NCBI RefSeq assembly: GCF_000442275.2
Contig: NZ_KE557306.1
Coordinates: 1,026,959-1,090,958, forward strand
DNA from: Litoreibacter arenae DSM 19593
GTDB taxonomy: Bacteria; Pseudomonadota; Alphaproteobacteria; Rhodobacterales; Rhodobacteraceae
Length of the DNA: 64,000 nt
Direction: 5' to 3'
Shown here: positions 9,146 through 18,251 of the stretch, piece after piece
Layout of the letters: every line of letters begins with the position of its first letter
Numbering within the stretch: the stretch's first letter is position 1
Notes under the pieces: generated by a model
The model's input: the letters and a program-made list of their open reading frames with translations, nothing else
What the model was told of the DNA's origin: nothing
Database searches by the model: none
Made by a program: the position numbers and the translations under genes

Positions 9146-10354
9146 TCAGACCGCCCGCAGCGCCAGCACTGCGTTCATGCCCCCGAAGGCGAACGCATTG
9201 GACAGCGCCACATCGACCTGCGCCTGACGCGCCTCGTTCGGGACCACGTCAAGCGCACATTCGGGGTCGGGCTCTTCATAGTTGATGGTCGGTGCCACCA
9301 CGCCCTCGCGCAGCGCCATGATGCAGGCCAGAAGCTCGATCGCACCGGTGCCGCCGATCACATGACCATGCATGGATTTGGTCGATGAGAGCATCAACTT
9401 GTCGGCGTGGGCTCCGAACACATCCGCGACAGCCGCGCATTCGGTCTTGTCATTGGCCGCCGTGCCGGTGCCATGCGCGTTGATATAGGCGACATCGGAA
9501 GGGTTTAGCCCCGCGTCAGTCAATGCGCCGGAGATGGCCCGCGCCGCCCCTTGCTTGGACGGCATCACGATATCCGCCGCATCCGATGTCATGGCGAAGC
9601 CTATGACTTCGGCCAGAATTTCAGCCCCACGCGCCTTGGCGTGCTCGTACTCCTCGAACACAAAGATCGCCGCGCCCTCGCCCTGCACCATGCCGTTCCG
9701 GTTGGCCGAGAACGGGCGGCAGGCGTCCTTTGACATGACACGAAGCCCCTCCCACGCCTTCACCCCACCAAAGCACAGCATGGATTCGGAGCCGCCTGTC
9801 ACCATCGCCTTGGTCATACCGGAGCGCACGAACTGGAACGCCAGCCCCATCGCATGGTTGGACGAAGCGCAGGCGGTGGCGACCGTGAAGGACGGGCCTT
9901 TCAGGTTGTATTCCATCGACACATGCGACGCGGCGGCGTTGTTCATGAGCTTCGGCACGACAAAGGGATGCACCCGGTTTTTCCCCTCCTCATAAACCGC
10001 GCGATAGTTCTCGTCCTGCGTGTTCATCCCGCCGCCTGCGGTGCCCAGCACAACGCCCGCCTCAGCGGCCAGCTGGTCCGAGAATGTCAGCCCTGACTGG
10101 GCCAACGCTTCCCTTGCGGCGAGCAGGGCAAATTGGGTGTAGCGGTCGTAGAGCGCGATCTTCTGGCGGTTGAACTCTGCGTTGGGGTCGTAGTTTTTCA
10201 CTTGCCCGCCGATACGGATGGACAAGCGCTCAACATCCCGAATGTCCAACTCGCCAATACCACAGCGACCCGCCCTGAATGCATCCAATGTATGCGCCAC
10301 ATCGGCCCCCAAGGCGTTGATCGTGCCTTGGCCGGTGATGACAACCCTGTGCAT
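9146..10354 (-). CDS. beta-ketoacyl-ACP synthase family protein (FabF/NodE-like)
   Basis: A 402-residue condensing enzyme with an intact Cys-His-His triad: Cys162 in TVATACASSNHAMG, His294 in INAHGTGTAAND and His331 in SMHGHVIGGTG. It elongates acyl-ACP by decarboxylative condensation with malonyl-ACP. It follows a dedicated ACP by 7 nt and both follow lpxD, so it probably makes a specialised acyl chain for an envelope lipid rather than bulk fatty acids. NodE is a similar-sized relative; housekeeping FabF is unlikely because no fabD/fabG/acpP are near. Confidence 0.92.
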   Translation of the reverse strand: MHRVVITGQGTINALGADVAHTLDAFRAGRCGIGELDIRDVERLSIRIGGQVKNYDPNAEFNRQKIALYDRYTQFALLAAREALAQSGLTFSDQLAAEAGVVLGTAGGGMNTQDENYRAVYEEGKNRVHPFVVPKLMNNAAASHVSMEYNLKGPSFTVATACASSNHAMGLAFQFVRSGMTKAMVTGGSESMLCFGGVKAWEGLRVMSKDACRPFSANRNGMVQGEGAAIFVFEEYEHAKARGAEILAEVIGFAMTSDAADIVMPSKQGAARAISGALTDAGLNPSDVAYINAHGTGTAANDKTECAAVADVFGAHADKLMLSSTKSMHGHVIGGTGAIELLACIMALREGVVAPTINYEEPDPECALDVVPNEARQAQVDVALSNAFAFGGMNAVLALRAV

Positions 10355-10361
10355 TGTGCGG

Positions 10362-10628
10362 CTAGCCTTTCTGCTCGGCCAGAAGGCCCTTCACGGCGGC
10401 GATGATGCTGCGCACGCTTGATATGTCGAACTCGCTGGCCTTAGGGTCATTGGCGTTGAACGGAACCGAGATATCGAATTCCTCCTCGATGGCAAAAATG
10501 CTTTCGACCAGCCCCAAGCTGTCGATCCCCAAATCCTCAAGCGTGGAGTCCATCTTGACGTCCTCCACCTCCAGCACCGCCTGTTCGGCGATGATCGCGA
10601 TTACCCTGTGGTCGACATTCTCGGCCAT
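10362..10628 (-). CDS. acyl carrier protein
   Basis: An 88-residue phosphopantetheine-binding protein. Ser37 in LEDLGIDSLGLVESIFAIEE is the 4'-phosphopantetheine site, and helices II-III are acidic as in ACPs. It is neither a typical AcpP (longer, NDPKASEFD linker) nor a clear AcpXL. Its position between lpxD and a ketosynthase suggests a dedicated carrier for a lipid A-related or other envelope acyl chain. Confidence 0.92.
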   Translation of the reverse strand: MAENVDHRVIAIIAEQAVLEVEDVKMDSTLEDLGIDSLGLVESIFAIEEEFDISVPFNANDPKASEFDISSVRSIIAAVKGLLAEQKG

Positions 10629-10694
10629 ACAACCGTCCCCAGTCTTGATCGTGTTGTCGAAGATTTAAGCATTTGGGGCAGGATTTGCCACAGG

Positions 10695-11759
10695 CTAATT
10701 GTCCGGTTTCAAAGACTTCATAAAGCGCGGCAGGCGGCGAAGCGACTTCTGCATTTCGATATGGCTCTCCATTTTCACCGCAGGGTAGCCCAACAGAACC
10801 CGTCCCGCAGGGGCATTGGTAAATATCTTGGAGGCCCCGCCCGCAATCACATCGTCGCCGACGAAGATGTTGTCGTTCACGCCGCATTGCCCCGCCAGTA
10901 CAACGCGGTTGCCAATACGCGAGGAGCCCGCGATGCCGACCTGTCCGCACAACAGGCAATCCTCGCCAACCTGCACGTTGTGGCCGAGATGGACGAGGTT
11001 ATCGAGTTTGGTGCCGTTGCCAATCGAGGTGTCCCGAATGGTGCCGCGGTCAATCGCGCTGTTTGCGCCGATCTCGACATCGTTGCCGATCCTGACGCCC
11101 CCAAGCGAATGAATGCGCGTCCAGCTTTGCTGCGCGGCCTCTCCCTGATCCCCCAAGGACTTGCGCACATTCTCGACGCCGCTTTTCTCGGGCGTCACGA
11201 AGGAAAACCCGTCAGCGCCAATGACGCAGCCCGGTTGCGCTATGAAGTTGTCGCCAACAACCACACGCGCGCCAATGCGAACCCCCTGCAATATCAGTGC
11301 ATTGCGGCCAATAGTTGATCCTTCCGCCACCGACGCATGCGACGCTATGCGCGCGTTCTCCCCGATGATCACATCGCGTCCGATCACAACGAACGGACCA
11401 ATGGCCGCGCCATCGACGATCTTTGCACTTTGGTGGACAATGGCTGTCGGGTGGATGCCCGGTTCTATCTCCGGGCCGGGGTCCATCAGCGTGGTCAGGC
11501 CGGACATGGCATAGCGCGGACGCGGCACAAAGATGGCTGCCTTCAGCCCCAAGGCCCGCCAGTCTGCGCCCTGCCATAGGATCGCCGCCTGCGCAGACCC
11601 CTTCGCTAGGCCATCGGCGTATTTCGGGTCCATCGCCAGCGCCAGTTGATCCGCCCGCGCCGATGCCGGCTCCGCCGCACCGACCACGGTCAGCTCCGCA
11701 TCGCCTTCCACCACGGCACCCAAAGCGGTCGCGATTTGGTCTAGGGTGAATTCCGTCAT
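10695..11759 (-). CDS. lpxD: UDP-3-O-(3-hydroxyacyl)glucosamine N-acyltransferase
   Basis: A 354-residue lipid A enzyme that moves a 3-hydroxyacyl chain from ACP to the 2-amino group of UDP-3-O-acyl-glucosamine. The N-terminal uridine-binding domain covers about 1-100 ([23 protein letters not shown]). The left-handed beta-helix follows with the catalytic His in [17 protein letters not shown] at 11759 has GGAG six bases upstream; an in-frame extension to 11804 lacks family similarity. First gene of lpxD-ACP-ketosynthase. Whether this is the sole lpxD of the genome cannot be seen here. Confidence 0.92.
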   Translation of the reverse strand: MTEFTLDQIATALGAVVEGDAELTVVGAAEPASARADQLALAMDPKYADGLAKGSAQAAILWQGADWRALGLKAAIFVPRPRYAMSGLTTLMDPGPEIEPGIHPTAIVHQSAKIVDGAAIGPFVVIGRDVIIGENARIASHASVAEGSTIGRNALILQGVRIGARVVVGDNFIAQPGCVIGADGFSFVTPEKSGVENVRKSLGDQGEAAQQSWTRIHSLGGVRIGNDVEIGANSAIDRGTIRDTSIGNGTKLDNLVHLGHNVQVGEDCLLCGQVGIAGSSRIGNRVVLAGQCGVNDNIFVGDDVIAGGASKIFTNAPAGRVLLGYPAVKMESHIEMQKSLRRLPRFMKSLKPDN

Positions 11760-11832
11760 GCTATGCTCCGGCAAATGAAAAGGCGCGCCGCGGTCCGCCC
11801 GCAACGCGCCTGTAAGACCTTACCAAACAGGT

Positions 11833-13443
11833 TTAGCTTGCAACCGAGCCCAGCGAAACCCCGGCCCTGCTCAAGGCGTCAAAAATCCGGCTGTCGCGGT
11901 TGTAGACGTCATTGCGGTAATGCGCCTGCCCCTTCGCATCCACCCAAGCGGTGTAATAGGCAATGTGAACCGGCATCGGCTCGCGCAAATCGACCCGTCG
12001 CTCCTGCCCTGTCCGCAAGACGTTCTGGAAAAACCCCTCCGGATTGCTTTCCTGGTTGGCCAGCAGCGCGTAGGCAAAATCAAACGGCTTGTGGACACGA
12101 ATACAGCCGTGGCTGAACGCGCGCATCTCTTGTCCGAACAGCGATTTGGACGGCGTGTCGTGCAGGTAAATGTTGTGCTTGTTGGGAAACATGAACTTGA
12201 CCAAACCCAAAGCATTCCCCTTGGAGGGGGGCTGCTTCATCGAATATGGAAAGTTGCGGGCGTTATACTGCGCGAAATTGATGTTTGCGCGATTCACCGG
12301 ACGCCCGTTCCGGCCGATGATTTGCAACTGCCGGGCCGCCCCCCGGTTGCGCTGCATCAAGGGCAGGTATTCCTTGGTGACAATGGACCGTGGGACATAC
12401 CAGCTTGGGTTGACCACCATGAATTCCATCTTGTCGGAGAACTCGGGCGTGCGTCGGTCAGACGTGTTCTTGCCCACCACCACACGGGACCGGAACGTGG
12501 ACTTGCCGTTCTTGATGATATCCACGTGGAAATCCGGAATGTTGACCCAGATGTGGTGCTTTTCCATCGGCCTGGAGTTCCACCGCTGCCGCTCCATCGC
12601 GACCAGAACCTGCTGTAGCCGATCCTGCACGTCCTGATTGATCTGCGCGATGGTCGAGCCGCCCGCGACACCATCGGGCGCCAAACCGTGATTTACCTGA
12701 AACGACTGAACTGCCGCCTGCATCTTGGCGTCATAGGTTTGCGACGCCGATTTCCGCAGATAACCCATGCGGATCAGCCGGTTGCGAAGCTGGATGACGG
12801 CCCCACCTGTCTCACCGGGTTTGAGCGTCTTGGCCTGAACCTTGTCACCCCAACCGCCACGCGCCAGCAGTTTTTCAAGCTTCAGCTTCTCTTTCTGAAG
12901 CCGGACATATTCCGGCTTGCGCGGCGCCATCTTTCTCAGGAACGCGGCCGGATTGGATTTCGCGAACGCATCAATGGTGGAGGCGCGATCGTAGCGCGGG
13001 ACGTCCATCACCAACATGTTGTCAACACTGCGCGGATCTAGGACGCCTGACCGCATATGGTCGGCAAAATCCAGCATCCGCTTGGCCGCCTCGACCTCCA
13101 CACGCCCCATATCGGATGGCGTGCGCGCATCCTTCATTGCGGCCTTCAATCCATCCGCGTCATACGCGCCCACTGGAAGGCCGTGATCCCCCGCACGCTC
13201 CAACGCTCTGAGCAACGCCGCGCAACGACGGCTATCCCCCTTGCCGACGAAGACCGGCTTGTAGTTCCTTTTACGGTAGAAAGTTGACAGCCCTTCGTCC
13301 CGCGCCGCGGCCTCTGCAATGGACTGCTTGAGCGCGGTGACAGCGGCATCCGCTCGCCCCGCCCCGAAACTCGGCAACATAGCGCCCGCCACGCCTGCGG
13401 CGATAAGTTTCAAAGTTGACCGACGGGTCGGGGAAAGGGTCAT
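11833..13443 (-). CDS. L,D-transpeptidase family protein, Tat-exported
   Basis: A 536-residue periplasmic peptidoglycan enzyme. The N-terminus has a twin-arginine signal (SPTRRSTLKLIAAG) and an AxA-like site near residue 33. An N-terminal scaffold domain precedes a PG-binding domain (GGAVIQLRNRLIRMGYL, FQVNHGLAPDG) at about 210-265 and a YkuD domain with HDTPSKSLFG and the catalytic SHGCIRVHKPFDFA. It resembles YcbB/LdtD-type enzymes that form 3-3 crosslinks. SD AGAGGTG lies nine bases before ATG. It is divergent from a DUF882 peptidase-like gene, a pairing that suggests joint cell-wall work. Confidence 0.93.
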   Translation of the reverse strand: MTLSPTRRSTLKLIAAGVAGAMLPSFGAGRADAAVTALKQSIAEAAARDEGLSTFYRKRNYKPVFVGKGDSRRCAALLRALERAGDHGLPVGAYDADGLKAAMKDARTPSDMGRVEVEAAKRMLDFADHMRSGVLDPRSVDNMLVMDVPRYDRASTIDAFAKSNPAAFLRKMAPRKPEYVRLQKEKLKLEKLLARGGWGDKVQAKTLKPGETGGAVIQLRNRLIRMGYLRKSASQTYDAKMQAAVQSFQVNHGLAPDGVAGGSTIAQINQDVQDRLQQVLVAMERQRWNSRPMEKHHIWVNIPDFHVDIIKNGKSTFRSRVVVGKNTSDRRTPEFSDKMEFMVVNPSWYVPRSIVTKEYLPLMQRNRGAARQLQIIGRNGRPVNRANINFAQYNARNFPYSMKQPPSKGNALGLVKFMFPNKHNIYLHDTPSKSLFGQEMRAFSHGCIRVHKPFDFAYALLANQESNPEGFFQNVLRTGQERRVDLREPMPVHIAYYTAWVDAKGQAHYRNDVYNRDSRIFDALSRAGVSLGSVAS

Positions 13444-13768
13444 GGCAGCACACCTCTAAACAAACACTGGTTTGCAACAACTACATTTGACGGCACGCTC
13501 AGAGTCCACTCACATTCATGACAATATGCTGCCTTTTTTTCATCACGTTGCGATTGAGCAACCTTCTGACTACCGGATGTAGTGGTCGCCACCTTGACCT
13601 GCCGCAAAGACAACTGCGCAAAATTTCGCCTATTTCTACCTTATTAACGCCTCTGTTTGAGACTGTACTTGGTAATAGAATCAACTTGTGGCATAGCAGT
13701 CCGCATCTGGGGACCAAAAAGACGACAGCCGTGGCAGCGGCTTAGGGCAATACGGGACAGACACTATC
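13444..13768. other. divergent intergenic region, no gene seen
   Basis: This 325-nt stretch separates the divergent L,D-transpeptidase and DUF882 genes. It is clearly more AT-rich than its flanks and must hold both promoters. I found no ORF with a convincing ribosome-binding site, no strong inverted repeat and no RNA gene; promoter boxes cannot be assigned with confidence. Confidence 0.6.
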
Positions 13769-14338
13769 ATGAGCGACACTTCTTCCGCACTGATGACTCG
13801 GCGCGCGCTTCTGGGCGCTTTCGCAGCAACCACTTTGAGCGCGGCACCGGTTTACTCCAAAGCATTCGGCTTCCTGAAAGGCGCAGGTGATGTGCGCCGC
13901 ATCAAGATGTATTCCGGCCGTACCGGCGAAAAGATCGACATGATCTACTGGATCGAAGGGGAATATATCAAAGAAGCGCTGAAAGAGGTGAATTACTTCA
14001 TGCGCGACTGGCGTCAGAACAGCGCCATCAACATGGACACTCGTACGATCGACATCATGGCCGCGTCACACAACCTGATGGGTGTCGGCGAACCCTATAT
14101 GCTCCTATCGGGCTACCGGTCGCCAAAAACCAACGCCATGCTGCGCTCGCGCTCGCGCGGTGTTGCCAAGAACTCGCTGCATATGAAGGGTCAGGCAGCA
14201 GATCTGCGTCTGTCGTCACGCTCTGTCGGTCAGATTTCCCGCGCGGCGTCGTCATGCTCCGCAGGCGGCGTAGGTCGCTACTCCAGCTCCAACTTCGTCC
14301 ATATGGATTGCGGTCCGGTGCGCGTCTGGGGTCGCTAG
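13769..14338 (+). CDS. DUF882 domain-containing protein (YcbK-like, M15-type fold)
   Basis: A 189-residue exported protein with a twin-arginine-type signal (MTRRALLGAFAATTLSAAP). The DUF882/peptidase M15A-like core contains LSGYRSPKTNAML, NSLHMKGQAADLRL (zinc-binding His/Asp) and the C-terminal SNFVHMDCGPVRVWGR (zinc His). Such proteins are predicted D,D-carboxypeptidase-like murein enzymes (MepK/YcbK group). MepK cleaves 3-3 crosslinks in E. coli, so divergence from an L,D-transpeptidase gene makes functional sense. Confidence 0.9.
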   Translation: MSDTSSALMTRRALLGAFAATTLSAAPVYSKAFGFLKGAGDVRRIKMYSGRTGEKIDMIYWIEGEYIKEALKEVNYFMRDWRQNSAINMDTRTIDIMAASHNLMGVGEPYMLLSGYRSPKTNAMLRSRSRGVAKNSLHMKGQAADLRLSSRSVGQISRAASSCSAGGVGRYSSSNFVHMDCGPVRVWGR

Positions 14339-14360
14339 GCATCATCTAAAATCCGAAAAT

Positions 14361-14393
14361 CTGGGCCGACCTCGTTTCGAGGGCAGCTTTTTT
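14361..14393 (+). terminator. intrinsic terminator after DUF882 gene
   Basis: A stem built on CCTCG-TTT-CGAGG, extended outward by CTG/CAG pairs, is followed by six T at 14388-14393. It lies 23 nt after the DUF882 stop and before the convergent tRNA-Arg. Confidence 0.6.
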
Positions 14394-14414
14394 CGTGTTC
14401 AAACCCAAAGAATT

Positions 14415-14491
<77 letters not shown>

Positions 14492-14541
14492 CTGCGCACC
14501 GCTATACAAGCGCACCCACGCTGCCGCAACGCTAAATCGGA

Positions 14542-14573
14542 CTTCTTTTTTCTCCAAATACCTCCGCCGGAGG
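14542..14573 (-). repeat. CCTCCGGCGGAGG + TATTTGGAG + A-rich motif
   Basis: On the minus strand, an inverted repeat CCTCCGGCGGAGG is followed by TATTTGGAGAAAAAAGAAG. From memory, motifs of this form recur downstream of genes in many Rhodobacteraceae genomes; only this one is seen in the window. It lies about 90 nt beyond the sufS stop, before tRNA-Arg, and may be a transcript-end or dispersed element. The lack of a T run argues against a standard terminator. Confidence 0.4.
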
Positions 14574-14664
14574 CTCCTGCCCTATCCTGCGGCTCAGCGT
14601 CAGAAATTCTGGCGTCGCGTCGCAACCCTGTAGACTCAGAAGTGCGCGGTAGCGCTCATTTGGA

Positions 14665-15885
14665 TCAAGCGAACAGTTCGTGACACAGCTCCAGTGCGTC
14701 GACCAGCGCATCCACCTCCGACTTGGTGTTGTACATCCCGAAGGACGCGCGACAGGTCGCGGTCAGACCCATATGCTCCATCAAGGGTTGGGCGCAATGC
14801 TGCCCCGCGCGCACGGCCACGCCCTTTTTGTCCAGCACGGTCGAGATGTCATGTGCATGCGCCGCACCCTCCAAAGTGAACGAGAAGATCGCGCCCTTCC
14901 CGGCGGACTGTCCTTGCACGTTCACCCAGTTCAGCCCGTCCAGCTTCGAGCGCGCATAGGCGCACAACTCGCGCTCATGCGCCGCGATGTTCTCCATCCC
15001 GATACCGCTCATATAGTCCAACGCGACGCCCATACCGATCATCTGTACGATACCGGGCGTGCCTGCCTCGAACTTCATCGGCGCGTCGTTGTAGATCACC
15101 TCGTCCTTGTGCACGTCGCGGATCATATCACCGCCACCGATGAACGGTCGCATCTCCGCCATCCGCTCGGCCCGCACATAGATCGCGCCGGAGCTGGACG
15201 GACCATAGAGCTTGTGCCCGGTTACCGCATAAAAGTCGCACCCGATCTCGGCCACGTTCACCGGCATATGCACTGCGGCTTGCGAGCCATCGACCAGAAC
15301 TGGTACCCCCCGCGACCGCGCGGCGTCGCAAATCGTTTTCACATCTACTACGGTGCCCAGCACATTCGACATATGCGTCACCGCAATCAGCTTGGTGCGC
15401 GGCGTGATCGCGTCGATCACCTTTTGCGGGTCCAGGTCGCCATTGGCGTCCACGTCGACCCACACCAACTTCACGCCCTGACGCTCGCGCAGGAAATGCC
15501 AAGGCACAATATTGGCGTGATGCTCCATCACGCTCAGGATGATTTCGTCGCCCGCCTCCATGCGCGGCGCCGCCCAGCCGTAGGCCACCATGTTGATGCC
15601 CTCGGTGGTACCGGAGTTGAAGATGATCTCGTCCTCGGATTTTGCCCCAAGGAAGGATGCCACCTTGCCCCGCACCGCCTCGTATTTGTCGGTCGCCAGA
15701 TTGGACAAGTAATGCAAACCGCGATGCACATTGGCGTATTCGTGTGCGTAAGCCTGCGTGACGGCGTCAATGACCACCTGCGGCTTCTGCGCCGACGCGC
15801 CGTTGTCGAGGTACACCAAAGGCTTGCCGTTGACCGTCCGGCTCAGGATCGGGAAATCGGCGCGTATCTTCTGGACGTCATACAT
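14665..15885 (-). CDS. sufS: cysteine desulfurase SufS
   Basis: A 406-residue class II (SufS/CsdA) PLP enzyme that releases sulfur from cysteine for Fe-S assembly. The PLP lysine is in [14 protein letters not shown] and the persulfide Cys in [18 protein letters not shown], with the long family spacing. ATG at 15885 has GGAGG nine bases upstream and gives [14 protein letters not shown], the usual SufS N-terminus. It overlaps the upstream YIP1 gene by 8 nt and is the last suf gene before the tRNA. No sufE, sufT or sufA follows. Confidence 0.96.
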   Translation of the reverse strand: MYDVQKIRADFPILSRTVNGKPLVYLDNGASAQKPQVVIDAVTQAYAHEYANVHRGLHYLSNLATDKYEAVRGKVASFLGAKSEDEIIFNSGTTEGINMVAYGWAAPRMEAGDEIILSVMEHHANIVPWHFLRERQGVKLVWVDVDANGDLDPQKVIDAITPRTKLIAVTHMSNVLGTVVDVKTICDAARSRGVPVLVDGSQAAVHMPVNVAEIGCDFYAVTGHKLYGPSSSGAIYVRAERMAEMRPFIGGGDMIRDVHKDEVIYNDAPMKFEAGTPGIVQMIGMGVALDYMSGIGMENIAAHERELCAYARSKLDGLNWVNVQGQSAGKGAIFSFTLEGAAHAHDISTVLDKKGVAVRAGQHCAQPLMEHMGLTATCRASFGMYNTKSEVDALVDALELCHELFA

Positions 15886-16474
15886 TCGCGCCCACCTCCA
15901 ATCCAAATATGGCTGCGATCAGCCCAATCGCTATCGCAATTCCGAATATCAAGCCGAACAGCGAAATCATCGCCCCCGCGAATACCAGCCCAAGTGAATT
16001 GAACCCGTGTAGCACGCGGACAAATTGCAGAAACACGTAGAACACATAAAGCGCAGCGAGCCATCCAAACAGGATCGCAAGAACCGGGGAGATCAGGAAC
16101 AGGGCAATCTGACCAACCTGCAAAACCAGTAGAACCATCTGCATCCAGATGATCGTTTTCAGGCTACCGTCCAGATCACCCTGACCGTCAAAAACGCGAC
16201 CGACATAGTGTGTGAAGAACACCGACACGACCAGCAGGCCCCAGATGACCAGCCCCAATAGCAGCGGGCTACTTGGCATCGGGCCTTGCCCTGTGACCAT
16301 TTCGGACGGCACGAACAGCATGGTCAGCTCGGTGAACAGCACCGACACCACCGACACCAACGCAAGTGCCATCCAAAGCACCTTGCGATCCAGCTTGATG
16401 CCCAGCACTGTATTGGCCGCGTCCGTCGGACGCCGCAATGTCTCGGTCGTCAGTTGTATCAGGTAGCCCAACAT
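15878..16474 (-). CDS. YIP1 family membrane protein (second copy)
   Basis: A 198-residue integral membrane protein with about five hydrophobic segments (LWMALALVSVVSVLF, LLLGLVIWGLLVVSVFF, LVLQVGQIALFLI, ILFGWLAALYVFYVFL, LVFAGAMISLFGLIFG). It fits the YIP1/DUF1282 type; function is unknown. ATG at 16474 overlaps the preceding stop by one base (TGATG), showing translational coupling with the other YIP1-like gene. Both sit between sufD and sufS, so they share the suf transcript. Confidence 0.8.
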   Translation of the reverse strand: MLGYLIQLTTETLRRPTDAANTVLGIKLDRKVLWMALALVSVVSVLFTELTMLFVPSEMVTGQGPMPSSPLLLGLVIWGLLVVSVFFTHYVGRVFDGQGDLDGSLKTIIWMQMVLLVLQVGQIALFLISPVLAILFGWLAALYVFYVFLQFVRVLHGFNSLGLVFAGAMISLFGLIFGIAIAIGLIAAIFGLEVGANV

Positions 16475-16962
16475 CAGCCCCGCCCTTCCAATTCCAACAA
16501 CGAGTTGATCCAGACCCACAAGAAAACGGCGAATGACAGCACGGCCATAAGGTTCGCCTGAACGCCCGCACCTATCAACGCAGCGACCAAGCCTTGAAAC
16601 AACACAAACGGAGCCGACGCAAGCAACCCCCAGAACATTGCCAGCCGCGCATCGGTAACGTTGCCTTGACCGCCGAACTGGCGGGCGATCAAATGGCTCA
16701 GGCTCGCCAAAACGTAAAAGAAGATCGGCGCAAGCAGCATCGTTCCGAAAAACGTGCCGAGGGCCAGCCCGAACAACGGGACTTCCCCTTCGCTGAGATG
16801 CGACGTGCGAGCCAGCGCAGGCAGACGCGCCACGAAAAACAGGATGCAGGCCGCGAACAGCCAGCCCAGCCCCGTTGCTTCGTCCGCTCCGGCGTCACGA
16901 AAGGACCGCGCTACCGCGCGCGGGGCGCGGTAGCTTTTGAATATGGCGTTGGCCGTGGACAC
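16474..16962 (-). CDS. YIP1 family membrane protein (first copy)
   Basis: A 162-residue membrane protein with four or five hydrophobic segments (GWLFAACILFFVARLP, LFGLALGTFFGTMLLAPIFF, AMFWGLLASAPFVLFQGLVA, LMAVLSFAVFLWVWI) after a short cytosolic N-terminus. It starts 4 nt after the sufD stop and is coupled to the second YIP1 gene. Such pairs occur in roseobacter suf operons, but I know of no demonstrated role in Fe-S assembly. Confidence 0.8.
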   Translation of the reverse strand: MSTANAIFKSYRAPRAVARSFRDAGADEATGLGWLFAACILFFVARLPALARTSHLSEGEVPLFGLALGTFFGTMLLAPIFFYVLASLSHLIARQFGGQGNVTDARLAMFWGLLASAPFVLFQGLVAALIGAGVQANLMAVLSFAVFLWVWINSLLELEGRG

Positions 16963-16966
16963 AGGA

Positions 16967-18241
16967 TCAGCCGTGACGTCGCGAGAACCACGCCTCTAGC
17001 CGGTCCCGCAGTTCCGCTGCCAGCTCTTCGCTCTCGATCTCTTCCAGCGCTTCGCCAAGGAACGCCAGCACCAGCAGGTTCTGTGCCGCATTCTCCGGCA
17101 CGCCGCGCGAGCGCAGGTAGAAGAGTGCATCCTCGTCAATCGCGCCGGAGGTGGACCCGTGCGAGCAGGCGACGTCGTCGGCGTAGATTTCCAACTCCGG
17201 TTTGGCCAGAAACTGGCTGTCATCGTCCAGCAAAAGCGCCTGGCTGATCTGGTAGCCATCGGTCTTCTGAGCACCGGCTTTGACGAGGATCTTGCCTTGG
17301 AACACCCCGGTCGCACCGTTGCGAAGCACTTTCTTGAAAACCTGACGGCTTTCGCAGTTCACCGCGTCATGGGTGATGAAAACCGTATCGTCATGGTGGA
17401 AGTCACCATCACCCACGGCCGCTCCGGCAACGTGGGCCGCGGCGTCGTCGCCGGTCAGCTCGATAATGCACTCATTGCGTGTCAACACACCATTAAAGGT
17501 CAGCGTGAAGCTCTTGAAGGAGCTTTCCCGCCCGAGACGCGCGAACATGTGCGTGGCGGCGCGACGCTCATGGTCACGCCCTTGAGCGCGAACATGATGG
17601 AAGGCCGCGCCATCGGCCACCTCGACTTCCATGCATTTGTTGAACCGCGCCGCTGCCGGACCGCTCTCGATGATCGTCACGTCGCCGCCCTTCTCCACGC
17701 TGATGCAATGGTGCAGGATCGCGTCGGAGGTCTCGTCGCGGTGCAGGTAAACCAGATGGATCGGCTTCGACACCTTACCCGTTACCCTAACCAGCAAACC
17801 GTCCGTGGCATAGGCCGTGTTCATGGCAGCCAAAGGCCGCTTCACCGGAGTTTGGCCCCGCGCTTCCAGAACGCCGTATAGATCCTTCGCCCAGTGGATA
17901 TCGGCACCTGCGGCGTTCGCCAGGCGAGTGATTTCGACATTTTCCATGCTCAGATCACTGGAGGCTTCCTCGTCGAAGTCGCCATCGACGAAGACGACGC
18001 GCAGCATGTCCATGTCTTCGAACAATGGGCTCTCGTCATCGTCGAACACCTCTGCTTTCGAAGCTTCTACGGCCGTGAGCGAAGTCGGGTCGGTGTATTT
18101 CCAATATTCATCGCGCTTGTGGGGCTGTCCCATTTCAAGCAGGCGCGCTGCCGCATCACCGCGCGCAGTTTGTGCCCATGCGCCCTGCCCCAATGGCAGT
18201 TCACGCATGGCTCCGGCTTGCGTGTTCGCTGTTGCTGACAT
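16967..18241 (-). CDS. sufD: Fe-S cluster assembly protein SufD
   Basis: A 424-residue SufBD-family protein. It opens MSATANTQAGAM and carries PHKRDEYWKYTDPTSL. The C-terminal beta-helix core includes VYLHRDETSDA and NAVNCESRQVFKKVL, and the tail has the conserved ADDVACSHGSTSGAIDEDALFYLRSRG. SufD joins SufB and SufC in the SufBC2D scaffold. The frame is open upstream into sufC, but that part reads as sufC sequence in another frame; ATG at 18241 is chosen, with MVGM at 18250 as alternative. It starts 10 nt after sufC ends. Confidence 0.95.
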   Translation of the reverse strand: MSATANTQAGAMRELPLGQGAWAQTARGDAAARLLEMGQPHKRDEYWKYTDPTSLTAVEASKAEVFDDDESPLFEDMDMLRVVFVDGDFDEEASSDLSMENVEITRLANAAGADIHWAKDLYGVLEARGQTPVKRPLAAMNTAYATDGLLVRVTGKVSKPIHLVYLHRDETSDAILHHCISVEKGGDVTIIESGPAAARFNKCMEVEVADGAAFHHVRAQGRDHERRAATHMFARLGRESSFKSFTLTFNGVLTRNECIIELTGDDAAAHVAGAAVGDGDFHHDDTVFITHDAVNCESRQVFKKVLRNGATGVFQGKILVKAGAQKTDGYQISQALLLDDDSQFLAKPELEIYADDVACSHGSTSGAIDEDALFYLRSRGVPENAAQNLLVLAFLGEALEEIESEELAAELRDRLEAWFSRRHG

Positions 18242-18251
18242 TCCCACCATC

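Noticed and set aside
14680-16002. 440-codon plus-strand frame opposite sufS
   Set aside because: Shadow of sufS caused by high GC; no family features.
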